Origin: Mangrovivirga halotolerans
GTDB taxonomy: Bacteria; Bacteroidota; Bacteroidia; Cytophagales; Cyclobacteriaceae
DNA: 64,000 nt
NCBI RefSeq assembly: GCF_026241165.1
Contig: NZ_JAPFQN010000005.1
Coordinates: forward strand, 248,001 to 312,000
Direction: 5' to 3'
Under the pieces are notes generated by a model. The model saw nothing but the letters and a program-made list of their open reading frames with translations, did no database searches and was not told where the DNA came from. Positions 26,161 through 35,049 of the stretch are shown piece after piece. The translations under genes were made by a program, and so were the position numbers. How positions within the stretch are numbered: the first letter of the stretch is position 1; every line of letters begins with the position of its first letter.

Positions 26161-28700
26161 TGAAACCAGGTAACAGATCATTTAAATGGAAGGCTTTGAT
26201 GGCCTACAGAGACGGCAAAAGATCAATAGGTAAATTGATCCTTATTGTAAATGGAATTATACTGGGTATAGGAGCCCTGGTCGCTATAAATTCTTTTAGT
26301 GCAGGACTAAAAAATCAAATTGACAATGAGGCCAAAGAGCTACTTGGCGCTGATATTGAAATTACTTCAAGAAATAATGAGATCCCTAAAGAAGTCTATG
26401 ATCTGGCTGATTCACTAAATATGCAGATAAGTGAAGAGGTCAGGTTTGCTTCAATGGCATACTTCCCGAAAACTGGAGATTCACGCCTGGTAAACGTTAG
26501 AGCTGTAGAAGAATCATTTCCATTTTACGGAGAAATTGAAACATCACCTGCGGGAAAGGGAAAGACCTTTAACCGGGAAAAAAAGGCTGTCGTGGAACAG
26601 TCATTAATGAATCAGTTTAATGCTAATATTGGTGATCAGGTTAAAATAGGCGAAAAACAATACCCTATTGCGGCGGCTATTACCAAAATTCCGGGAGAAT
26701 CAGGTTTTGCCAGTTCATTTGCCACACCTGTATATATTCCCCTTTCAACCATTGAAGAAACAGGTCTGATACAATTTGGATCCAGAATTACCTACAAAGC
26801 CTACTTAAAATATCCTGCTAAATTCAATCAAAATATCTTTGAAGAAGTAATTAAACCAAAGCTTGAAGCATTGGAAGTTCGGTTTGATGATGTTGAAGAA
26901 AGGAAAGAAGAACTGGGAGAAGCTTATAGCGATCTCGGTAGTTTTCTAAACTTAACAGCTTTCATTGCGCTGTTACTTGGATGCCTTGGAGTTGGCTCAT
27001 CTATTCATTCCTATATCAAAGAAAAAACCAATCAAACTGCCATTCTTAGATGTCTTGGAACAACAGGAAGGACAGCCATGCAAATTTATTTGATCCAGAT
27101 TTTGACTGTTGCTTTCATCGGATCAGTAATTGGAGCCGGAATAGGAGTGATAATTCAATTTATATTACCTGAATTATTTAAAGACTTTATTCCTTTTGAC
27201 ATCGAAATGATGCTTCATATTCCTTCGATAATTTCGGGTATTGCTACAGGTATTATCGTTACATTATTATTTGCATTGATTCCCCTGATACGCGCAAAAA
27301 ATGTTTCTCCTTTACAAGCAATACGGTCATCAGTACAGCCGGTTAAAATCCCTAGAATAAACTATTTATTATACTTATTGCTTATAATATTCATATATCT
27401 GTTTTCCTTTTACCAAATGAAAAATGCTCTGGGAGCTGTATATTTTACAATTGCCATACTCTTTTCTTTTGGAATTTTATGGACTGTTGCTCAGGGTATC
27501 ATTTATTTAGTAAAGAAATTTTTCCCGGCAAAAGCCAGCTTTATTTGGCGCCAGGGCCTTGCGAATTTATTCAGACCAAATAATCAGACCACAACACTGG
27601 TAATGTCTGCTGGATTAGGGACAGCATTATTGTGTACTATTTATCTGACACAAGACCTCTTGTTGAGCAAAGTGAATTTTGTTTCCTCAGGTGAAAGACC
27701 AAGTATAGTTGCTTTTGATGTACAAAGTGATCAGATTGATTCTTTAGAAGAACTTACTCAACAGAAAGACATGCCAGTAATCAGTTCTGTTCCGATTGTC
27801 ACGATCAAATTGCATAGTATAAAAGGCCGGCCGGTAGAGGAGATCGATAAAGATACCACTACGCAAATCCGTGGCTGGGTATTAAACAGGGAATACAGGG
27901 TTACCTACAGGGATCACCTGATAGATAGTGAAGAACTAATAGAAGGTGAATTTATCGGAGAAGTTAAAAAGGGCGAACCAGTATATATCTCGCTCGATGA
28001 AGGCCTTGCTAAAGATATGAAGGTGGAAGTAGGAGATAATCTTACTTTTAACGTACAAGGGGCCTTAATTGAAACAACGGTGGGAAGTATCAGAAAAGTA
28101 AATTGGCAGCGATTACAGACTAACTTTTTGGTTTTATTTCCCGAAGGAGTATTAAATAAAGCACCTAAATTTCATGTGTTACTCACCAGAGCAGAAACAC
28201 CGGAAGCTACTGCTTCGTACCGGAATACAGTAGCAAGAGATTTTCCTAATATCTCTATCATAGACCTGAACCTGGTTATTAACACTATTGAAAATATTGT
28301 CGATAAGATCTCCTATATAGTTCAGTTTATGGCTTGGCTTTGCATCCTGACAGGAATATTAGTTTTGTATTCTTCCATAAGATCTTCAAAAGATGCCAGA
28401 CTAAGAGAAAATGTATTATTAAGAACAATAGGAGCAAACAAAAAGCAGGTACGGGGAATTATTTTTACTGAATATTTGATTCTAGGAACTTTGTCTGCAT
28501 TTACTGGAATTCTTATAGCCATTTTGGGATCATGGTTATTAGCCTATTTTAGTTTTGAAACAGAATTTAATTTCTCTGTCTTTCCTCTATTAATAATCTT
28601 TGCAATTATTGCAGGGCTAATAGTAACAATAGGAGTGATCAATTCAAAAAGTGCAACCAGGAGCTCTCCTTTAGAAGTATTGCGTAAAGAAGCAGCTTAG
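26157..28700 (+). CDS. FtsX-family ABC permease (YbbP type)
   Basis: The 847-residue membrane protein has an N-terminal helix, a periplasmic MacB-like domain (about 60-260), a first FtsX block of three helices (about 265-400), two further helices near 405-445, another periplasmic domain and a final FtsX block (about 720-840). This double-FtsX layout is that of YbbP. Motifs such as ATRSSPLEVLRKE near the end are typical. With the upstream ATPase it should form an exporter or lipid/lipoprotein-extracting complex. The substrate is unknown; the neighbouring esterase suggests an acyl or ester compound. Confidence 0.93.
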   Translation: MMKPGNRSFKWKALMAYRDGKRSIGKLILIVNGIILGIGALVAINSFSAGLKNQIDNEAKELLGADIEITSRNNEIPKEVYDLADSLNMQISEEVRFASMAYFPKTGDSRLVNVRAVEESFPFYGEIETSPAGKGKTFNREKKAVVEQSLMNQFNANIGDQVKIGEKQYPIAAAITKIPGESGFASSFATPVYIPLSTIEETGLIQFGSRITYKAYLKYPAKFNQNIFEEVIKPKLEALEVRFDDVEERKEELGEAYSDLGSFLNLTAFIALLLGCLGVGSSIHSYIKEKTNQTAILRCLGTTGRTAMQIYLIQILTVAFIGSVIGAGIGVIIQFILPELFKDFIPFDIEMMLHIPSIISGIATGIIVTLLFALIPLIRAKNVSPLQAIRSSVQPVKIPRINYLLYLLLIIFIYLFSFYQMKNALGAVYFTIAILFSFGILWTVAQGIIYLVKKFFPAKASFIWRQGLANLFRPNNQTTTLVMSAGLGTALLCTIYLTQDLLLSKVNFVSSGERPSIVAFDVQSDQIDSLEELTQQKDMPVISSVPIVTIKLHSIKGRPVEEIDKDTTTQIRGWVLNREYRVTYRDHLIDSEELIEGEFIGEVKKGEPVYISLDEGLAKDMKVEVGDNLTFNVQGALIETTVGSIRKVNWQRLQTNFLVLFPEGVLNKAPKFHVLLTRAETPEATASYRNTVARDFPNISIIDLNLVINTIENIVDKISYIVQFMAWLCILTGILVLYSSIRSSKDARLRENVLLRTIGANKKQVRGIIFTEYLILGTLSAFTGILIAILGSWLLAYFSFETEFNFSVFPLLIIFAIIAGLIVTIGVINSKSATRSSPLEVLRKEAA

Positions 28701-28855
28701 ATTATAATCCAAAATAATAGCAGCAATATTGCCAGAGCAATCGCCACATATTTTAGAAGTGGTGATTGCTTTGGAAATTCATATTGGCAAATTGGACAAA
28801 CATCTGCTTTTTCATCAATTTCCATTGCACACGATGGACATTCTTTAGTTTTCAT
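28697..28855 (-). CDS. 52-residue double zinc-ribbon, tail-anchored membrane protein
   Basis: Reading the reverse strand from the ATG at 28855 gives a protein with two CxxC pairs (ECPSCAMEI and DVCPICQYEF) forming a rubredoxin-like or zinc-ribbon knuckle. It ends in one C-terminal hydrophobic helix (VAIALAILLLLFWIII). The gene overlaps the stop of the convergent permease gene by 4 bases. Similar zinc-ribbon tail-anchored proteins are common and uncharacterised. The metal ligands and codon pattern make it convincing despite its size. Confidence 0.78.
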   Translation of the reverse strand: MKTKECPSCAMEIDEKADVCPICQYEFPKQSPLLKYVAIALAILLLLFWIII

Positions 28856-28862
28856 ATAAATA

Positions 28863-28899
28863 AAATTACCTCTTGAAACTGAATTCCAAGAGGTAATTT
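28863..28899 (-). terminator. Inverted repeat, likely terminator of the aldo/keto reductase gene
   Basis: A perfect 13-bp inverted repeat, AAATTACCTCTTG (28863-28875) with CAAGAGGTAATTT (28887-28899), encloses an 11-base loop. It lies 19 bases beyond the reductase stop on the reverse strand. The T tract after it is short and interrupted, so termination may be partial and the zinc-ribbon gene may be read through. Confidence 0.7.
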
Positions 28900-28918
28900 A
28901 ATTCTCTTAAAATTTATA

Positions 28919-29875
28919 TCAAACTGTTTCCCAAAGGTCTTCCATTTTATATGGACTACCTTCCATTGTCCAAAAAGATCCATCAACATAACGGAATTGT
29001 TCGCCGGCAGATTCTATTTTCTCCATCATTTCTTTAGAAAGATCAATTTCTGCTGCTTCTAGATTAGATTTCATATGATCAGGATTAACTGATTTAGGTA
29101 TCACAGCAGTATTTCTATTTACTCCCCAGGCAATCAACAGCTGAGGTACTGAAATATTAAGTGAATTTGCTGCATCTTTCAAATCAGGAATTTCAAACAT
29201 ATTCGGCTCATTTTCTTTTTTCATTTGATCATCACGATCTCTTGAACCAAGTGGAGAATAAGCAGTCATATGAATTCCCATTCCATTACAATAATCCATG
29301 AGATCATTTTGAGGTAGTAACGGATGCAGTTCAACCTGGTTCATTTCAGGATTATGATTTGCACTATCGACCACCTTTTGTAGTTTATCGGAATTAAAAT
29401 TCGAAACGCCAATATGTTTAGCCAGACCTTCCGCGAGTGTTTTCTCCATTCCTTTCCAGGTTTCAGAAAGAGGAACATCATTTAAAGAAATGAAATCATC
29501 TCCTTTTTCGGGGAAGGTTACATCATGCTTTAATGCTACCGGCCAGTGAATTAAATATAAATCTAAATATTCCAATTGAAGATCTTCCAGTGTCTGTTTA
29601 ATAGCAGGAATAACCTCTTCTTCTTTATGCGAGTTATTCCATAATTTACTCGTAACCCATAGATCTTCTCTCTTAACAATATTGTTATCAAACAGATATT
29701 TGAATGCCTTACCTATTTCCTTTTCATTTTGATAGATCGCAGCACAATCTATATGTCTGTATCCCATTTTAACAGCTTCAATAACTGCATCATAAACGTC
29801 ACCGGGTTCAGATTTCCATGTGCCTAATCCAATGATTGGCATCTTGTCTCCATTTCTGTAAGTTAAATATTTCAT
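28919..29875 (-). CDS. Aldo/keto reductase
   Basis: This NADPH-dependent (alpha/beta)8-barrel carbonyl reductase has all family motifs: GLGTWKSEPGDV, MGYRHIDCAAIYQNE (catalytic Asp and Tyr), TSKLWNNSH (Lys), YLDLYLIHWP (His), IGVSNFNSDKL and VIPKSVNPDHM for cofactor binding. At 318 residues it is full length and cytoplasmic. It is close to the eukaryote-type AKR1 enzymes that reduce aldehydes. It is monocistronic by spacing. The physiological substrate cannot be inferred. Confidence 0.94.
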   Translation of the reverse strand: MKYLTYRNGDKMPIIGLGTWKSEPGDVYDAVIEAVKMGYRHIDCAAIYQNEKEIGKAFKYLFDNNIVKREDLWVTSKLWNNSHKEEEVIPAIKQTLEDLQLEYLDLYLIHWPVALKHDVTFPEKGDDFISLNDVPLSETWKGMEKTLAEGLAKHIGVSNFNSDKLQKVVDSANHNPEMNQVELHPLLPQNDLMDYCNGMGIHMTAYSPLGSRDRDDQMKKENEPNMFEIPDLKDAANSLNISVPQLLIAWGVNRNTAVIPKSVNPDHMKSNLEAAEIDLSKEMMEKIESAGEQFRYVDGSFWTMEGSPYKMEDLWETV

Positions 29876-30177
29876 GTGCTAGTGGGTGTTTAAAGTTAGA
29901 AATATGTTCTACTAATATGAACAAGTTTTTAGCACTTGAAGTTTCACAAAACCACCTAAAATCTAAATTTTTCAGGTAAAAACATTATTTCATCTAATAA
30001 AATGGGACAAAACAGAATGAACGGAATAATAATCGTTGAAATCACATTATTCCCCGATACATAAAAGGAGCCTCAAATTTTATATATTAAAAAAAACCGA
30101 GATTAGAGCATGTAGTCACATTATTTTATATAGTAAACTGAATATAAGCTATTTAAACCCACTTACTTAAATAAAAA
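29876..30177. other. 302-base intergenic region
   Basis: The stretch is AT-rich, with stop codons in all frames and only open frames of about 20 codons. It carries the promoter region of the aldo/keto reductase gene at its left end. I see no RNA gene, terminator or repeat in it. Confidence 0.5.
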
Positions 30178-30969
30178 CTATACGGTTTTAAAATTGATAT
30201 TATGTAATGTTAATCCAGAGGATGGTGCCACATAACGCTTATGATAAGTTTCGCTAAGAGAAAGATAACCTTTAAATTCATCATAAGGTATTTTACCCAT
30301 TCCCAACAAAGCAAGAGCTCCAACCATCATGCGGATCTGATATCTCATAAATCCTTTACCTTTCACTTTAATAACCCAGGACTCATCTGGAAAAAAATTA
30401 GCCAGGTAATCATTATTTTCCTGAAGTAAAAATTGATCTACAATACGGATCGTCTCTCCATCAGCTACAGAACTATGACAAAAATTTTGAAAATCATGTT
30501 CACCTTCAAATAATTTACCAGCTTCCTTCATGAGTTCTATATCTTTAATATCAGGAAAATAAGCCATATGAGCAGCAGAGAAGGGGTGAGGTTTTTCACC
30601 AGTACAGAAAAGATAATGATATTCTTTTTCTTCAGCGTGATGTATAATATTAAATTTGGAAGACACCTGATCTATTGATTCTGCTCTTATATCTGGAGGC
30701 AGATTAATATTAAAATCACTTAGAAATGCGTTCTGATCAAGTTTGTGATCGATAAAAAGCTCAAATGCAGCACCTGTCGCAGAAACCATGGAATCTGTTC
30801 TGCCTGCTGCCAGAACTTTGAATTTGGCGTCCGGAAATATATAGTTTAATGTTTTTTCGACTTGTTCCTGTACCGTTTTAACATCAGGTTGACGAGCCCA
30901 TCCGTGGTATCTGAAACCAAGGTATTGAAGTCTGACCAGATAAAAATATTTCTCGTGGTGAAAGCCCAT
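30178..30969 (-). CDS. truA: tRNA pseudouridine synthase A (TruA family, divergent)
   Basis: TruA makes pseudouridine at positions 38-40 of the tRNA anticodon stem. The family start YLVRLQYLGFRYHGWARQP and the catalytic Asp in AAGRTDSMVSA near residue 56 are clear, as are FEGEHDFQNFCH and MRYQIRMMVGALALLGMG. The normal AGRTDKGVHA reads AGRTDSMVSA, typical of a divergent TruA lineage, so a second canonical copy may exist elsewhere in the genome. The length of 263 residues is normal. Confidence 0.88.
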   Translation of the reverse strand: MGFHHEKYFYLVRLQYLGFRYHGWARQPDVKTVQEQVEKTLNYIFPDAKFKVLAAGRTDSMVSATGAAFELFIDHKLDQNAFLSDFNINLPPDIRAESIDQVSSKFNIIHHAEEKEYHYLFCTGEKPHPFSAAHMAYFPDIKDIELMKEAGKLFEGEHDFQNFCHSSVADGETIRIVDQFLLQENNDYLANFFPDESWVIKVKGKGFMRYQIRMMVGALALLGMGKIPYDEFKGYLSLSETYHKRYVAPSSGLTLHNINFKTV

Positions 30970-31014
30970 TTATGTAGTAATAAAAAAATATTATGAGATA
31001 AATAAATACTTCTT

Positions 31015-31022
31015 TACTTTTG
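31015..31022 (+). promoter_or_regulatory. TAnnTTTG -7 box
   Basis: TACTTTTG matches the Bacteroidota -7 consensus and lies 33 bases upstream of the small membrane protein ATG at 31056. No matching -33 TTTG is seen at the ideal distance. Confidence 0.4.
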
Positions 31023-31055
31023 ATATGTATTAAGATCAAAATAAAACTTAAAGAT

Positions 31056-31268
31056 ATGAAAAAAATAATAGGAGTCGTTCTGATTGTTGCTGGTCTGGTA
31101 TTACTATATACAGGATATAATAAGTACGAAGAATCAACAGGATCATTATCTATTGGGGAGCTGGAATTATCTTCAACGGATAAAGAAGGTAGAAACATGG
31201 CTTTTGTAATGTTCGGAGGGGCGTTTATCTCCTTATTTGCAGGGGGAATGATTCTTAAGAAATCATAA
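31056..31268 (+). CDS. Small two-helix membrane protein (DUF3185-like)
   Basis: From the ATG at 31056 the 70-residue protein has an N-terminal helix (IIGVVLIVAGLVLLYTGY), a polar loop with charged residues and a C-terminal helix (FVMFGGAFISLFAGGMIL). The layout and the opening KKIIGVVLIVAGLVLL resemble DUF3185 proteins. An upstream in-frame start at 31020 would add charged residues before the helix and is less likely. A TAnnTTTG box at 31015 supports the shorter start. The function is unknown. Confidence 0.7.
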   Translation: MKKIIGVVLIVAGLVLLYTGYNKYEESTGSLSIGELELSSTDKEGRNMAFVMFGGAFISLFAGGMILKKS

Positions 31269-31324
31269 TCTATCTATATGTAATTTCCCGGATGCATTTC
31301 CACTTTTTAATTTCCGGAGAAGTG

Positions 31325-31332
31325 TATATTTG
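31325..31332 (+). promoter_or_regulatory. TAnnTTTG -7 box upstream of the TPR-AAA gene
   Basis: TATATTTG lies 30 bases before the GTG start at 31363, a normal distance for a Bacteroidota promoter. The -33 element is not evident. Confidence 0.4.
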
Positions 31333-31362
31333 TTTTAAATATTTTTTTAACCTGTTAGGAAA

Positions 31363-32655
31363 GTGAATAAAGAAACTATTGCTGCATTAGAGGAAGCTTT
31401 AATGGCTTCTCCGGAAAATGTGATTCTCAGAAAGCAAATAGCAAATGGTTATTTTGGCCTGAAAGAGTATGAATTTGCAAAGGAACATTTAAAGATCATC
31501 TTGTCTGATCAAAATGATTTCGACTCTAAAGTTTTGTTAGCCAAATGTTACCTTCATTTAGAAAATTATTATCCGGGAATTTTAGTATGTGAAGAACTTT
31601 TAGAAGAGGATCTGCATGAAGATGTTATCCCTGTATATCTGCAACTCCTGATCAATAATGGTCAAATAGAGGATGCGGTAGAACAATATAATGCCTTTCA
31701 ATTAAAGCTTCCGGATTACTATGATGAAGTAATCGAATCGCAATTAAAAATCACTGTCGACGAGCCTGAGCATGATGGCTCTGCATTTGACGCTTTCCTT
31801 GAAAAACCAGATGCTGATTTTTCAAGGGTAGGTGGGATGCAAAATATAAAAGACGAGATCAGCATAAAGATTATTCAGCCTCTCCAGAATCCTGATTTAT
31901 ATAAGGCATTTGGTAAAAAGGCAGGGGGTGGTATACTGATGTATGGACCTCCGGGCTGCGGCAAAACATTCCTGGCCCGTGCAACCGCTGGAGAGATCGA
32001 TTCTAGATTCATGAATGTCGATCTGGATGATATTATGGATATGTATATCGGTAATAGTGAGAAGAATCTTCATCAAAGATTTGAGATCTGCCGTCAGCAT
32101 AATCCCTGCGTAATGTTTATCGATGAGATTGATGCATTAGGAAGTAAACGTAATGATCTTAAAAATTCAGCAGGAAGGAATGTTATTAATCAGTTTTTGA
32201 AAGAATTAGACGGTGTAGACACCGATAATGAAGGATTGCTAGTGCTGGGAGCCACCAATGCTCCATGGCATATGGATTCAGCATTTTTAAGACCAGGCCG
32301 TTTTGACAGAGTCATTTTTGTACCCCCTCCAGATTATAATGCCAGAATTGAGATTTTTAAATTAATGACAGTTGAGAAACCAATCGAATATCTCGATTAT
32401 GAAAAACTAGCGAAAAAAACGGAAAAATTCAGTGGGGCAGATATCAAAGCTGTAATAGATGTCGCTATTGAAGAAAAATTAAGAATATCGATGCGTAGTG
32501 GCAAGATCGAAAAGTTAAATACCAAAGATCTGTTAAAAGCTATAAAGACGGTAAAACCTTCAACAAGCGAATGGTTTGCTACTGCTAAAAATTATGCATT
32601 ATACTCAAATGCTTCTGGTCTATATGATGATGTCAAAGAATACTTAAATCTATAA
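31363..32655 (+). CDS. TPR-AAA ATPase (Cdc48/FtsH-like single AAA module)
   Basis: Residues 1-130 form helical TPR-like repeats (NGYFGLKEYEFAKEHL, LLAKCYLHLENYYPG). The AAA module begins at about 154 (RVGGMQNIKDEI), with Walker A GPPGCGKT at 195-202, Walker B MFIDEID at 251-257, sensor 1 in LGATNAPW and the arginine region FLRPGRFDR. There is no protease domain and no membrane helix, so it should be a cytoplasmic unfoldase or remodelling ATPase using TPRs to choose clients. The start is GTG at 31363 after TTAGGAAA; an ATG at 31402 is an alternative. A TPR membrane protein gene follows after 18 bases. Confidence 0.88.
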   Translation: MNKETIAALEEALMASPENVILRKQIANGYFGLKEYEFAKEHLKIILSDQNDFDSKVLLAKCYLHLENYYPGILVCEELLEEDLHEDVIPVYLQLLINNGQIEDAVEQYNAFQLKLPDYYDEVIESQLKITVDEPEHDGSAFDAFLEKPDADFSRVGGMQNIKDEISIKIIQPLQNPDLYKAFGKKAGGGILMYGPPGCGKTFLARATAGEIDSRFMNVDLDDIMDMYIGNSEKNLHQRFEICRQHNPCVMFIDEIDALGSKRNDLKNSAGRNVINQFLKELDGVDTDNEGLLVLGATNAPWHMDSAFLRPGRFDRVIFVPPPDYNARIEIFKLMTVEKPIEYLDYEKLAKKTEKFSGADIKAVIDVAIEEKLRISMRSGKIEKLNTKDLLKAIKTVKPSTSEWFATAKNYALYSNASGLYDDVKEYLNL

Positions 32656-32673
32656 ATTTTACTTTTTAAACTA

Positions 32674-33873
32674 ATGATCGGTTTTGAAACTTATGTTACG
32701 ATCGAAAATCTCATTAATAGTGAGAAATATGATCAGGCACTTGAAAAAATAGACAAGGCTTTTGAGTCAGGAAATGCATCTTCCTATCTCTACTGTCTCA
32801 AAGCAATGGTGTTTTGTGAGAAAAAAGAGTATAGAATTGCAGAAGACCTGATTAATCAGGCAATCGAATTAGACCCGGAAGATGATTATAATTTCTATAC
32901 CAAATCAAGGATAAACTTCCATAAAGATAATTTAAAAACTGCGGAATCTACCATCGCTGAAGCCGTAAGGATAAACCCGAGAGTAGAATATTACGGTCAC
33001 TGGGCTTCGATATATTTTGGCCAAAAGAATTATAAAAAAGCAGAAATAAAAGTAAAAGAAGGACTTGAATTAGACCCGAATGACGATCATTGTCTCAATT
33101 TACTTACCTTGATCTATAATGTTACAGGGAATAATCATGAGGCTAAAACCAATATTGAGGAATTACTTGAACAAAATCCTGAGAATGCATTTTCACATAT
33201 CAACGCAGGATATCAGGAGCTAAGAACGGGAAATCATAAAAAGGCTAAAGAACATTATTCTATTGCTTTAATGAAAAACCCCAATAATGAACTGGCTCGT
33301 TCAGGCATGCTGGAAGCGATCAAATCTTCAAATTTCGCATACCGCTGGGTTTTAAAATATTCAATGTGGCTCAATACATTACCAAAACCGGCAAGAATAG
33401 GATTACTTGTCGGATTAATAATAGTAGTAAAATTGGTGCCTGTATTATTGCCATTTTATTTGGTCCTTGTTTTCGGAACCTGGTTTGTCGGGCCGATATC
33501 AGAAGTAATCTTGCTATTTGATAAATATGGAAGAAATTTACTAGATAAAACTGCTAAAGTCTCTACTTATATTAATGCAAGTTTATTCAGCCTGGTTTTA
33601 ATTTGTATTCCGGGAGGTATTTTTATTGACAATTCTTTATTTATTACTGCCTTAGGGTTATTAGTTGCTACAGTTCCGGTTTACCACTTTGACATAATTA
33701 CTAACAAAGTAAAATTCCTTATTAATATCCTGATTAGTTTAGCTATGATCAGCTTAGGATGTTACGCAGCAATACTCAGTATTGTTATGGATCAAAGCTG
33801 GTTCACTGCATTTCTACCATTAGTAGTATTAACAGTAGTTTACTCCTGGTTTAATGGAATATTGGAAGATTAA
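32674..33873 (+). CDS. TPR membrane protein partnered with the AAA ATPase
   Basis: Residues 1-210 hold about five TPR repeats (AIELDPEDDYNFY, GLELDPNDDHCLN, ALMKNPNNELAR). The C-terminal half has about five or six hydrophobic segments from residue 245 (IGLLVGLIIVVKLVPVLL). The TPR part is probably cytoplasmic. The gene follows the TPR-AAA gene by 18 bases and shares its terminator, so the two probably act together, the TPR protein anchoring or recruiting the ATPase at the membrane. I do not recognise a named family for the membrane part. Confidence 0.82.
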   Translation: MIGFETYVTIENLINSEKYDQALEKIDKAFESGNASSYLYCLKAMVFCEKKEYRIAEDLINQAIELDPEDDYNFYTKSRINFHKDNLKTAESTIAEAVRINPRVEYYGHWASIYFGQKNYKKAEIKVKEGLELDPNDDHCLNLLTLIYNVTGNNHEAKTNIEELLEQNPENAFSHINAGYQELRTGNHKKAKEHYSIALMKNPNNELARSGMLEAIKSSNFAYRWVLKYSMWLNTLPKPARIGLLVGLIIVVKLVPVLLPFYLVLVFGTWFVGPISEVILLFDKYGRNLLDKTAKVSTYINASLFSLVLICIPGGIFIDNSLFITALGLLVATVPVYHFDIITNKVKFLINILISLAMISLGCYAAILSIVMDQSWFTAFLPLVVLTVVYSWFNGILED

Positions 33874-33902
33874 AAAAAAGCCTCAGTTGAGGCTTTTTTT
33901 TT
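33872..33902. terminator. Bidirectional terminator between the TPR gene and cysM
   Basis: The stem GCCTC (33880-33884) with GAGGC (33889-33893), loop AGTT, is flanked by an A run on the left and a T run on the right that extend the pairing. It serves both convergent genes. Confidence 0.88.
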
Positions 33903-33906
33903 AATT

Positions 33907-34785
33907 TTATTCAAATAACCCAGAGCTTAAATATCGATCTCCACGATCACAAGTTATACAGACAATTACTCCTTCGTCTAGTTCGTCTGCTAATTTAAGT
34001 GCCGCATGAAGAGCACCACCACTACTCATTCCAGCTAAAATCCCTTCTTTTTTAGCCATCTCCTTAGTCATATGTACAGCTTCATCTTCGCTAACATCAA
34101 TCACTCTATCAACACGATCAGGTTCAAAAATTTTTGGAAGAAACTCGGGTGACCAGCGTCGTATTCCTGGGATACTGGAACCGTCTTTTGGCTGAGTTCC
34201 CACAATTTGCACATCAGGGTTTACTTCCTTCAAGTATCGGGAAACTCCCATGATTGTACCAGTAGTACCCATTGCCGAAACAAAGTGAGTTATCTTCCCA
34301 TAGGTATCCCGCCAGATTTCTGGACCTGTGGTACGTTGATGCATTTTATAATTATCTGGATTGGCAAATTGATTCAGAATATAATAGCCTTCGTTTTCTG
34401 CCATTTCCTCTGCAAGTGTTCGGGAGTATTCGATTGTTTTATCAGCAGGAGTGAGGATTACTTTTGCTCCATAGGCTTCCATAGTCTGGATGCGCTCTTT
34501 TGTGCTGTTTTCAGGCATTATAAGAGTCAGATTCAGTCCTTTAAGTGTGGCTATCATTGCCAGGGCAATCCCGGTATTTCCTGACGTTGCTTCAATAAGT
34601 TTATCTCCAGGTTTAATATCACCCCTTTTTAATGCTTCAGAGATCATACCTAAAGCAGCCCGATCTTTTACTGATCCACCAGGATTTTGCCCCTCGAGCT
34701 TACAATAAACTTTGACATTTTTGTTTTTGGTAAGATGCCTTATTTCAACAAGTGGAGTATTACCAACCAAATGTTCTATATTCAT
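33907..34785 (-). CDS. cysM: Cysteine synthase (CysM type, PLP-dependent)
   Basis: The enzyme makes cysteine from O-acetylserine and sulfide. The PLP lysine is in NPGGSVKDRAA near residue 40, the substrate loop is EATSGNTGIALA, and the PLP phosphate loop region reads MGTTGTIMGVS. The shorter length of 292 residues and the GSSIPGIRRW segment favour CysM over CysK. The serine acetyltransferase gene that makes the substrate lies 4.4 kb away, also on the reverse strand. The gene is convergent with the TPR gene and monocistronic by spacing. Confidence 0.94.
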   Translation of the reverse strand: MNIEHLVGNTPLVEIRHLTKNKNVKVYCKLEGQNPGGSVKDRAALGMISEALKRGDIKPGDKLIEATSGNTGIALAMIATLKGLNLTLIMPENSTKERIQTMEAYGAKVILTPADKTIEYSRTLAEEMAENEGYYILNQFANPDNYKMHQRTTGPEIWRDTYGKITHFVSAMGTTGTIMGVSRYLKEVNPDVQIVGTQPKDGSSIPGIRRWSPEFLPKIFEPDRVDRVIDVSEDEAVHMTKEMAKKEGILAGMSSGGALHAALKLADELDEGVIVCITCDRGDRYLSSGLFE

Positions 34786-35049
34786 TTTTAAATGATTTTA
34801 GTCTTTAAAGTAATGTTACGAAAAGTAGGAGAGAGCATTAAGAATAATTTATTTTAATTATACAGAATATGTAAAATTGAAAACCTTACTCATTCACGAT
34901 TTTATAACATTTTAAATAAACAGAATGAATAATTTATACCTTATATCAAGCATCTATATTTAATGGATAATTGATTTAATTAGGAATAATATAACATTAA
35001 TTAGTTAAATTAATATACTAATAAAAGGTGCCACTTAGCTACCACTCTC

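Noticed and set aside
29876-30177. Possible tRNA or small RNA gene in the AT-rich gap
   Set aside because: No cloverleaf-like pairing, no CCA end and no stable hairpin with T run were found.
34207-34584. A 125-codon forward frame antisense to cysM
   Set aside because: Cysteine-rich and low quality; cysM on the other strand has every family motif.
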